The notes beneath the pieces were generated by a model, which saw nothing but the letters and a program-made list of their open reading frames with translations, was not told where the DNA came from and did not search any database. Positions 46,069 to 55,894 of a DNA stretch of 64,000 bases are shown piece after piece. Position numbers and translations under genes: made by a program. This DNA comes from Entoloma clypeatum (Eukaryota > Basidiomycota > Agaricomycetes > Agaricales > Entolomataceae): contig OY751493.1 of the NCBI GenBank assembly GCA_963565915.1, forward strand, positions 1,364,001-1,428,000, in the 5' to 3' direction. Each line of letters opens with the position of its first letter. Position 1 is the first letter of the stretch.

Positions 46069-47510
46069 ATGGTAAGTCCACCAAAAGTAACACAAGCAGC
46101 ATCCTCATAAGTATCAAACTCTAGGTTTATGTCAATAATAAAAAGTTTGCCTGGTGCGCTCGTCACCTTTCCTTGGTTCCATGTCGTGGCCAACGACCCT
46201 TCAGCGAATCTTGCATCAAAGGTCACAGGTCATCTTCCTGCCACCACACCGATCGCCCTCTCTTTCAAGTCAAAAAGAAAGGCCGACCAGTCTCCCAATG
46301 TACGAAATGTCGCGAACTCCGCCAGTCAAAGAAAATGCATAATAAGTGTACCTGCGACGAAGCAGACGAGGCTGCCAGAAGAGCAGAGCCATCAAGGCTC
46401 TTAGCAGCGGGGTCCAAACGTGCGTGCTTGGGTCAAATGGCGAAAATTACTCACTGTCATCTAGAAAGGAGATACATTCCCATCGCTCCCGCGCTACCTA
46501 ATGGTCTTCAAGATGTACTCAGGACTTCGCGGATACCTAGCACACTGCCTGCTGACTCGCGACAACGAGGTCGGATCGCTTTCCAGTCTTTTGTTTAACG
46601 TGATCTTCCATATTGACACCCCCCAGTGGATACCTTATTGAATCCTTGTAACTGCAAGAATGTATGGAACTGCAAATGCCGCATCCGAGACTCCACTTCC
46701 TCTCAAGGCCAAAGGAGAGGTCTGGATGCTCTAGTTTGCGCAGCAGCTATGCAGCAGTCCGGAGCTTCTACTTCTGCCTCTGCAGCCCGCGATACTCCTC
46801 CAGCTCCCACACCTCCGGATGGATCTGCGCGGCGCAAATCGTCAAGACGTGCCCCTTCTCGACCAGGTAGCCCAGGCAACAATGCGCCACGCAAGCGAGC
46901 CAAAGCCGCAAAGATACCCATGCGCGGGCCGGATTTACCACCCATCCTGCTCGATAGGGCATCTTCATCCGCTCTGCCTGTCACCATCCCCGCCTTCGAA
47001 ACGATGCCTCCCATGAGCATGATCACCTCCCTAGCGGGTTCGGGGTGCACGTGTGGCCTGCAATGCGCCTGCCCCGGATGCGTGGAGCACCGTGGGGCAG
47101 AATATGCGTCGAAGGAACGCAGGGACTGCGCGGACGGGTGCGGGACATGTGTCGACCGGGGTATGGGCATGGCGCTACCAGGTAATGACAAATCACCAGC
47201 GCCGAACTTTCTCGATCGGTTTTTCGCATGTGCGGCGGCTCTGCCTGCCCCGCCGCCAGGTCGCCGGCTAGAGCTCGATCCGGTGGACGTGACGGTGTAT
47301 CCGGATGTGGCGCGTGATGTGGGCGGTGACCTTGGGCTGGCGTATGGGCTGGTGAATCTGCCAAAGCTGGAATGTTGTGGTGGACGATGTCGGTGTGTTG
47401 GTGCGAGGTGTGGGTGTGGAAAGACGTGCGATGGGTGCTGTGATGAGAACGAAGAGTTGGTGACGCGTCTGCCAGCGGCCAAGCGGAGCTGCTGTGCAGG
47501 AAAGGCATGA
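46069..47510 (+). CDS. Copper-fist transcription factor (Ace1/Mac1/Cuf1 family)
   Basis: The first coding exon is the ATG only (46069-46071). Exon 2 (46125-46153, 29 bases) gives VYVNNKKFA, and exon 3 starts at 46205. Joined, they read as a full copper fist: FACESCIKGHRSSSCHHTD, then RPLFQVKKKGRPVSQC and CTKCRELR, with the zinc Cys2HC set and the KGRP minor-groove motif. Later Cys-rich parts are CNCKNVWNCKCR, GCTCGLQCACPGCVEH, and a C-terminal CGGRCRCVGARCGCGKTC of the kind that binds Cu(I) clusters. The middle is Ser/Pro-rich with basic patches. Whether it senses excess or lack of copper cannot be told from sequence. Confidence 0.93.
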
Positions 47511-47617
47511 GTCTGTAATCCACCGTTTCTCATTGGTCAGAGGGTAAATTAAACAATTGTAAATAAAGTGTGTCAGCTCTGGACGTGATGTTGTGACTTT
47601 CTTGAATATCTTCCTCA

Positions 47618-48341
47618 ATGACCCGCCTCGCCTCTCTGCACCACGCAGCGAGATACTCGTCGTTGCCCTTCCTATACCCATGCTGTCCCTCGTCGTCCGC
47701 CCACGTTCGACGGGCAATGATGTCTGCCATCCACTCACGCCCAGGCACTCATCCCCATACATTACTCCCTGATGCGCCCCCGACCGTTACCCCGTCCCCA
47801 ACCCCATCTCTCTCTCCAGACGCAGCTGCACCCCAAGTAGCCGCACGCCCCCCGCGAGCTCCAAAGATCGAGAAATCACGTCCAAAAATCCGTTCGACGA
47901 AGGCTGCCTTATCTATGGTACGTACCCTCGTGCAATCGCCGTGATCTCTGAGATAACACATTTGGCTTTGACAGACGCCAAAGGCAATGACGCGGCTACG
48001 AAGCCTACTGAAAGGACCCACACCCCGGCTTATCCGCATCGGCGTGCGGAACAAGGGGTGCGCCGGCCTCTCGTATCACCTCGAGTACGTTGAAGAGCCC
48101 GGCAAGTTTGACGAGGTCGTCGAGCAGGACGGCGTGCGTGTGCTCATAGACAGCAAGGCGCTGTTCTCGATCATCGGGAGCGAGATGGATTGGACAGAGG
48201 ACGCGCTCAGGTATGCCTACCATAACTTGTGTTTCTTTGGTTCTTTCTTCTGACTCCATATTCAGTTCTAGATTTTCGTTCAAGAACCCGAACATTAAGG
48301 ATGCGTGCGGGTGTGGGGAGTCTTTCACTGTTGGGTCATGA
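47618..48341 (+). CDS. ISA1: Mitochondrial A-type Fe-S assembly protein ISA1
   Basis: This HesB/IscA-family protein is needed for 4Fe-4S cluster formation in mitochondria. The ATG at 47618 gives MTRLASLHHAARYSSLPFLY, a plausible targeting peptide. A Pro-rich linker follows before KAALSMTPKAMTRLRSLL, where an intron is removed. The A-type domain shows RIGVRNKGCAGLSYHLEY with the first Cys. SSRFSFKNPNIKDACGCGES carries the C-terminal CGCG-type pair, completed by the last splice. The stop is at 48341. It is the third member of a same-strand run with NFU1 and the copper-fist gene. Confidence 0.95.
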
Positions 48342-48556
48342 CCTTTATGTACGTTCTAATTTATCGTCATACAATGTATTACCCCATTCGACGGCTATAT
48401 AGGCCGTCCTACATAGAGACCCAGGACCCTCCTTAAAGCCGCATCCCTACTTAGTTCCATACCTTAAAAACATCCCTTGGGTACAGTCAAGACTTTGCAT
48501 GAATCCCATGTGCATTATCAGTGTATTGTACATATGATCTACCGTGTTTATCCCGA

Positions 48557-49994
48557 TTAGTCCTGACGAGGTACATATGGTTCTACCAACATCTGGCTGA
48601 ACTCCTTCAATTTCTCCGGCCCGCGAACCTCTTCCGTAAGGAGTGGCAGTTGGATGATGTGGAAAAATTCGTCGTAGAGCTCGTGCGCTTCTGCCAGATA
48701 CTTTTGCTGCATCTTGTGCCGCACGTTGCAGTGTTCACAATGGGATGCTGTAAACAAGTGGTCAGTACTGACAGGATACAAAAGAACTCGTGGAACTTGC
48801 ATTGCTTGGGGAACAGCAACTGGTTAACGACAATGTTGTGCGTGTCGATTTCGTAGGACGTAAGTTCTTGCACCAGTCGTTCGGTTTCGTAGAGAGAAAG
48901 GAATTCGGAAATGCAGACACAGACAAAAGTCGTTTTTTCCTACAGAAACAATATAAGTCGTGATTGCGCTTTGACCATAATTTATCCTTACCGGATCCTT
49001 GAACTGTGTGTTTACTTCCGTAATGACAGCCCGCATCGCCTCCAGCTTTGCAAACATGTCTTCCTGGCTGCCGGCTTCACCGCCCATCATGCTCGACATC
49101 TGCGCGTGTCGCCGAAAATTCGTGGATGATCTTTGAAATAAATTGAATGCACGAACCTGGCTGATCATGGGTCCAAAGCGCGAGCCCAACGAGCTGAGTT
49201 TTCCCAGCGCCTTCTCGAGAACAGTAGGGAATGACAGGAAACGCAGGGTGTGTCCCGTAGGAGCAGTATCGAAGACGATGACCGAGTACTCCATCGACTT
49301 GACGTGTCTGTCCAACAAAAATTACAAATTGCTTTTCTTCAAGGGTGAGGAAAGAGAGCTGACTTCATGATCTCCGCAAAGCTCATCGCTTCGTCCACAC
49401 CCGGAATCGCAAACGCAAGATCTTGCATCATCGAGCCCATCATCCCGTTGTTATCGGCTGCATGACGCGGAAAATGTAGACTTAACATGTGAAGAGTAGG
49501 AATGGAAAAAGAAAAACTCGCATTGCTCAACCATCTCCTGGATAGAGCTCGTGGGGTCGATTTCCATCGCAGACAGGTTGTCGAACCCGTTCACTTTCGT
49601 CGCGTCCTTGGAGAACTTTTGGCCAAACGCATCGGAGAGGTTGTGTGCGGGATCAGTAGACTGAAAGAGAAACCGTCGTTTAAACAAGTGGATGACAGGA
49701 GGTTAGCAGTTGGACACTGGCCCACGTACGATGAGAAGGACAGACTTGCGAACTTTGGCAAGCTGGATTGCGAGAGAGCATGATGTTGTGGTTTTCCCTG
49801 CGTGAATGGGTGTTGTCAAGCATTAGATAGATTCGAGAGGAAGAATTGCTCACCGACACCGCCCTTCCCGCCTGGAGCAGATGAGAGAGTGAGCATAGCT
49901 AGAAGGTAGATGGAAGCATACCGCAGAAAATCCACTTGAGAGTGGTCTGATCCAGAATGTTCTGCAGCGTCGGTGGAAGGAGCTCTGTCGCCAT
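48557..49994 (-). CDS. GET3: ATPase GET3 (ArsA/TRC40 family)
   Basis: GET3 carries tail-anchored membrane proteins from the ribosome to the Get1/Get2 receptor at the ER. The N-terminus [20 protein letters not shown] leads to the deviant P-loop [44 protein letters not shown] and NQLLFPKQC follow, with CSHCEHC holding the zinc-binding CxxC of the homodimer. A Met-rich helix ([13 protein letters not shown]) belongs to the client-binding groove. It has about seven short introns. It lies head to head with SRP68, 93 bases between start codons. Confidence 0.97.
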
Positions 49995-50077
49995 TGTGGG
50001 TGGAAGTGAGCGTGAGTTGATCCAAGTTTTTTAGCTGCCCATCTCCGACCACCATCTACTCCTCGCTCGCTCGCCCT

Positions 50078-50087
50078 GGAACATTCC
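50078..50087. promoter_or_regulatory. HSE-like GGAACATTCC before SRP68
   Basis: GAAnnTTC, the two-unit heat-shock element core, lies directly before the SRP68 ATG inside the GET3/SRP68 spacer. Two units are a weak site, so this is only a candidate. Confidence 0.25.
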
Positions 50088-52249
50088 ATGGCAGACAATA
50101 CTGGCAAACCGACCGTGATTTTTCGAGGTGAGTGCGTTTCCGGGGCAGGATTGGGTCTACTCGGACTGACAGAAGTTACAGCATTGCAGCTCGCGAACGA
50201 ACAGAGAACCGCATACGGTCTGCGCTACAATGACTTTGCACGTTATCGGTAACAAGCTATCCATGATAGACGGTGAATGCGACCCACTCATTGGCTTGAT
50301 CGCACAGGAAACATTGTGCCAATCGCACCCACCGTCTCCGGTCCTCCCTCATGATGACACACGGCAAAGGACGAGATTTCAAGAAACTTCCTGCTCTCAA
50401 CACGGACACCATCACCAGCGGACAGTAAGCCAACTCAACCCCATGAGCCTTTCTTCTTCTCTGATGGCCCGTCAAGCCTCCAACTCCTCCTCTACGAAGC
50501 CGAGCGTGCCTGGGCATACTCCCAAGAACTCACCGTACAGTCTCTAAAACCGTCCAACGACAACAAAGCCAGCTCCCTCCGACACACCGCGACCGGCCGT
50601 TTCCGACGCTCCATCCATTGGTCCACCCAGCTCCTCTCACACTGCCAGACTCTACACGCCGCGTCCCGCCTCTCGGCCGAGAACCTCCTCGAAGCCACCG
50701 TCTACACCCTCGTCCTGAACGGCCGCTTCCTGCGGTACCGCGACGACTTCGAGGACGCGCTGATCCAGCTGAGTGTCGCAAGGGGCCTTCTGGATGAGCT
50801 TGCCGGCGCGGCGGGGACGAGCCGCGATCAGGCGCTCGCGGTGCTGTTTGCGGACGAGATTGGCCCCGAGATCCGCCATTGCGCGCATGAGATGGGGAGG
50901 GAGAAGGCCTATGATGTGGATGGTATCGTCGAGGAGTTTGCGGGGAAGCATAGGGAGGACATCGTCCAGGGGTGTGATGGTTTGGTAAAGGGACTGAAGG
51001 CGGAGGCGGGTGGAGGCGAGAAGAGCCAGGGGAGGAAGAAGCTGGAGACGTTGATGTGGGACGGGAAGCAGGTGCCTGTGAGGAATCCTGAGCTTGTGGA
51101 TGTTTTGCTGAAGGTGCAGGAAGCCGAGGCGAGACTTGAAGGGCAGCAAAAAGGGGAAGGGAAGGATGGTAAACCTGTCAAGGATAGTCGGTCGAAGAAG
51201 GGAGTCGCGGCTTATGATGCGACCTTGTTAGCCTTGAGCGATGCCGAGGAAGTCGCTCGTAAACTCGCTGAAGCACGACAGGTATGTTTTTTCCTACTTC
51301 TTTGGCCTCTTTTATAATTGACAAACGGACTAGTTAAGTGGAAGTATGGCGACCAGCAGCGCCGCAGGAGGACGAGATATTCAATTCGTCCACGCATTTA
51401 TCATCTACCGACTCCTCTCACGACGGATACAGCGTGATCTTCTGCTTGTCTCCGCCTTGCTTTCCACCTCAAAGAGCACCAGGACCGGCGCAAAAGAACC
51501 CAAACCGCAACCAGAACAAGTGGATAGTCGACTTTACCCTGCCGTCGTCAAGCTTCTAGACACGGTGCTTCAGAGTCTCGATCAAATGCGGACACTGAGC
51601 ATCGTTGATGACAACCCAGACCTGGCCTCCGCGGTCGAAGCTCGAACAACCTACACAAGGGCGAGAAGGTGCTTGTGTTATTCCACTGTTATCATCGCTT
51701 AGCTCAACAATGCATCTCTCCAGATGTCTGTTCCTCGCTCGCTGCTACGTCCCCCCAAAAAAATACGCAGAAGCACTTACACTCATCAGCCACGCCCACA
51801 TCCACATCCGCGAAACCACGAGCACTTTCAGCCTCATCACCGTCGACCCTATATCCGAAGCCACATCCTGCTTCTTCCCCCTCAGCACCGCTGACGTCAA
51901 AGACCTCGAGAGGGCATTCGTTGCGGACAGCTTCCAGCTCAAACGCGACTGGTTCGCCTACAATGGCGGGTCTGCAGATGCCGATGGGAGGACGTACGAG
52001 AAGCCCCTGTTCTTCAACATCGCGCTCAACTATGTTGAGCTGGACATGGACCGGCTGCTGCAGCGCGCAGGGAAGCAACCTGTCCCGGCACCTGCCCCTG
52101 CTGCGCCGAAAAGGCAGGAAGCGGTTGTGGAGAAGAAAGCAATTGCGAAGGCCAAGGTTGAGCAAGTGAGACCGCTGACACCGGAGCCACAAGCGCCGAG
52201 TCGCGGGGGGCTGAGTAGCTTGTTGGGAGGATGGTGGGGAGGGAGTTAA
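50088..52249 (+). CDS. SRP68: Signal recognition particle subunit SRP68
   Basis: SRP68 binds SRP RNA with SRP72 in the S domain, for co-translational targeting to the ER. MADNTGKPTVIFR joins by an intron to ALQLANEQRTAYGLRYNDFA. Next comes RKHCANRTHRLRSSLMMTHG, the conserved Arg-rich RNA-binding segment. TPR-like helices fill the centre (DFEDALIQLSVARGLLDEL). The C-terminal part has ARCYVPPKKYAEALTLISHA and ends GLSSLLGGWWGGS. Exon 3 begins after the acceptor at the 'tgatcgcacag' site. Bases from 50231 onward recur exactly at 59399, so the 3' part of this gene is present twice in the window. Confidence 0.94.
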
Positions 52250-54832
52250 GAGTTTTTCTTTTTCTTCTCAGTGTCATCAACAGAGACTACCGATGTTGTA
52301 TTGGAGGCATAAGTCAAGAAAAAAGTTGTATAATACAATGCGGGGTATATCGATACTTAGAGATACAAGGAAGATTGTGTGTCCATTCAAAGTCCCTTTA
52401 AGCGACAAACTGGAAAGAATATTTGAGTCAGATCATTCAATTCAACGCTCGGCGTATATACCTCTTTAGCATTCTGTTCTGAGATACTAGATGTTCCGCC
52501 ATATTTCTCTGCCTCTTTGTCACCGATCAAGCTCAAACTGCGACCCACAGTTTTCACCTGTGACCAAAATTCCTGATTACCAGGTTGAGATGTACACTTA
52601 TCCTTCAGACCTCGAATAAACCTAATCCAATATAATATTTAGGCAAGCAAAGATGAGACTTTGTGGACAACTCACGCATTCCACGCATCGATTTCGTCCT
52701 CCTGTATTCAAATCAGCGTCATAAATCATGCAAAACACCAGGCGTCCCTATCGGCAACCTACCTTGAGCGACGTATCCCTCATGGCCTCCATACATTCCA
52801 ACAGCTCCTTCGTCCTCCTCGACGAAAACGGCCTCATCACAATCTCCGTAATGACCACCCCAAGATCCTCGACCGCCTTCGTGACAATATCCCCTTGTGC
52901 GAGATTCTTCCTGAAATCAGCAAGCGGGTACGTCGTACCGATAATCCGACCAGGCGCGCGCCCACGATCGACCTCGGGGGAAAGCGAGCGTGCCGGAGTC
53001 GGAAGTGGCTGGTGGTCTCTCGGCACGGGCGCGGGCGTCGCCGGTTTTTTCATGCTGGCGAGGAGCAACTCTTCGTCGGCCTCGTCTTCCTCTGTTTCAC
53101 TGTCCTCCGCGTTGGCAACCGCTTTGCCTTTGCCTCGGCTCGGTGAGGGTTTGGTCGGGGCTGCTTCCGTGACATAAAGTTCGGGAAGCGGTACGGGGGC
53201 GCCGTTGGGTTTCATGCGGTCTAGAAGAAGGAGGTCGTCCTCGTCTGCTGCGTGGACATGACCGTCTTTGCGGCCTCGCGCAGCTTTCTTCGGGACTGAC
53301 GATTCACGAACAATATAAATGAGAAGCAGATCCACAGATGATACATGCGCATGGACAGACCTTGCTTAACTTTGAAAGCATTCTTGCAGTCTTCGATAGC
53401 TTCTCTGGATCGTTTGAGATTTCTCTTGGGAGGTTCAAAATACTTCAAGAGCTCTGGATGAGGCGGGGGAAGTGGATTCTTGTTGATATCGTCAACCACA
53501 GCACAGTGGAACAAGGCTTGCTTCGTCCTGTGAATAGCGGGGTTGTAAGACAGCAGAGTATCGAACCAAGGCTGCCGGTTTCTACATGGAAAGAGAGGTG
53601 AAAGCATAGGTAGATATAGCTTGAAGTATGATAAAACGAACCCTTCTTCATCCTTTTCTCCTGCATCTGAGAGGTCCATACAGTCCACAAAGTGCGCCAT
53701 CGCATCGAGCTGTGCTTCTGTTGGGATATAGGGATGCTCAGTGATTACCTCCCCCTTTTTTGAGACGAGATGGCTCAAGGAAGCAAAGGTGTATTTACGG
53801 ACATCGTCTGCAAATGGCATCTACAGGCCTAGTCAGCTTCGCGAGTGAAACAGGAAACAACACAATGACCTGCGCCCAGAGCAAACAGTCAACTTCGTCG
53901 AATATTGCTGGTTTCAGCACTCCCATCTTGGGGTCCATGCCGTCCTTTGTGACCCAACGGGCGATAGCCATGACATTCTTCTCGTACATAGCTTGCACGA
54001 TGGACGAAAGCGCTACTTGTTGCTGAGCTGAAGACGGGTCTGCCCAGACATATTGGATTTCCCCCATGACTAATTCCCGCCGGAACTTGTGACAAGTGTC
54101 AGTTCGTGAACAAGTCGGTCAGGGATGTTCAGACATACATTTTTGGCGGGAAAAAATCCGCAAATGTCGATCCCCTTCTTGGTTGGAAGTCGAGGGAATT
54201 GACCGTCCGGACATGGGGTATATGTCGTTCCATACTTGAAACCCCTCACCAACTGTTCTTTCTCAACCTTGACTAGATGTCCGGCCTCGCCTTTCTCCTT
54301 TGGCTTTTCAGGGACTTCACGATCAAGAAGCAACTCCTCATCCTCATCTTCCATTTTGACGTCACCGTCTTCATCAACCTCGTTTTCGCCACTCTTGTCG
54401 ATATAATACTCGGACCTCATCTTCAGTTGCGCGTATGCTGCCTTGTTTCCGTCTCCGTCCGTCATGATATGGTCCTCGTCCTCGGGTCGGACTGCAAACT
54501 TCTTCCAACCTTTGGGTCGACTGAGGGCCGTGCATTTGCTGGTCTTGATCATTATCTCGATAGCTTCGTCTGGAATTGTGTCGACATGACCAAGACGTAG
54601 GACGGTGCCCATCAAAGTTGATTTAACTTGTTTTATATCGGGGCGACTTATCTCGCGCAAAGCTAGAGCACACGTTCCGATGACACCATTATCCAGTTTT
54701 GATACAAACTGGTGATAAAATTCTTCGTTTGCTCGCTATACGTTAGGGTTTAGTATACATGCAGTTAAAAAACCAAGACGGTGCATACTTTGAAGTTGGA
54801 CTTGTTGAGTTCGGTGTACGGCAATTCTTGGT
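50231..54832 (+). repeat. First copy of a 4.6-kb exact direct repeat
   Basis: This segment, from inside SRP68 exon 2 to inside Ku80, recurs at 59399-64000 with a constant offset of 9168. Every open frame has the same length and translation in both, and the nucleotide lines I compared are identical. The second copy runs off the window, so the true length may be greater. Confidence 0.97.
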
Positions 54833-55645
54833 CGTCAAAGTCAACACCGCTGTATAATGCAGTATCAATATTCATACGTCCACAGGAGGTAGATGCACGG
54901 ACACAAGTGTGAATCCGATGTTGAGAGAGTTCATCTTCTCAACGGTTGCCTCCCAATCCTCTATTTCAATTGGACTTTCACCATCAGTTATGAGAACAAT
55001 CTTCCGTGTCCAAGTCTTTTTAGATGCGAGGTACTGCGCCTGAGTCTCAATGCCCACAATGAGGGCATCAATGGCTAGAAGAGAGATGTAAGCTGTGGAT
55101 ATCAGAATATGAGTGAGGACTGACGATCTCCTGTGACGTCTGACGGTTTCAAAGTATCTATTTGTGCAAGAGTAAACGCATCAGGCTGTCCGATAGGAAT
55201 CAATTCAGCGACGTTCTCGTAGCCTCCGTGTTTCGTATTTATGGTGTTTAATGTTTCTACCATTGAATGAGCTGCGTAATTAATGGAAAGAAGAGAGACA
55301 AAGGTGCGTTACCTTCAGACCCGAAGACGATGACGCCACACTGGTCGGTTTTCCGTCCGTTGAAGATCTGGCGGTGGGTGGGTATGCAATCCGCGTGTCT
55401 GCAGGTCAAGGTCAAACGCACCATTTCCTGGATCTTGAGCTTGATAAACTGAAGTGCCCATTCCAAATTGGTCATCTGTGCTGTGCGTGCCTCGCCATTG
55501 GGTCCAGGCGGGAGGTCGACGGATCTGACGTTGCTCATGGACGGGGCAGTGTCCACGAGGAACATGGTCACGGTGTACTGAGGAAATTCGGCCAAAAACA
55601 CTTGTAATTGTAGGCAAAACTCACCCCAGCTCGTTCTGCGGGCAT
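52398..55645 (-). CDS. KU80: Ku80, DNA end-binding subunit of non-homologous end joining
   Basis: Ku80 forms the Ku70/80 ring that loads on double-strand ends. The ATG at 55645 gives MPAERAG, joined by an intron to YTVTMFLVDTAPSMSNVR, the vWA-like start. QCGVIVFGSE, FNGRKTDQCG and KTWTRKIVLITDGESPIE follow. The beta-barrel part includes GFKYGTTYTPCPDG and FPAKNVCLNIPDRLVHELTL. Toward the end an acidic linker (SETEEDEADEELLL) leads to the C-terminal helix domain (EEDEIDAWNAFIRGLKDKC). The last exon is F-V-A-stop at 52398. There are many introns. It is head to head with the SNF2-type gene over 249 bases. Its 3' half lies in the repeated segment. Confidence 0.94.
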
Positions 55646-55712
55646 GACTCTGGCGGTGAAGGTATAACTGTTTCTTTAAGAATTAATTTTAGAACGCGAC
55701 TGGGAAAGGGGG

Positions 55713-55722
55713 GTCACGTGAC
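55713..55722. promoter_or_regulatory. Palindrome GTCACGTGAC between Ku80 and the SNF2-type gene
   Basis: A ten-base palindrome with CACGTG core lies 68 bases upstream of the Ku80 ATG and 173 bases upstream of the remodeler ATG. It is a candidate bHLH (Cbf1/Pho4-like) site. Confidence 0.4.
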
Positions 55723-55835
55723 TGGAGAGGAATGAATCAGGTGTGTGACCGTGTGACAGAAAGCAGTGTCTCGTCTTTTTGCGCTTTTGCAGCCCAACCG
55801 CGTGACGTTTTTTTGAGAAATTGTGAGCTCGTTTG

Positions 55836-55841
55836 ACGCGT
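55836..55841. promoter_or_regulatory. ACGCGT box before the SNF2-type gene
   Basis: An MCB-type box lies 54 bases before the remodeler ATG in the shared divergent spacer. Confidence 0.35.
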
Positions 55842-55894
55842 GAGTGGACGCGACTGTTTACAGCGTTGACGACACTTGCCCCGCTCCCTCCGCA

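Noticed and set aside
46703..47533. 276-codon open frame on the minus strand
   Set aside because: It is antisense to the copper-fist gene and looks composition-driven (Arg/Pro/Ser/His).
54743..54753. TTAGGGTTTAG, telomere-like bases
   Set aside because: It is a single unit inside a Ku80 intron (repeated at 63911 only because of the duplicated segment), not a telomeric array.
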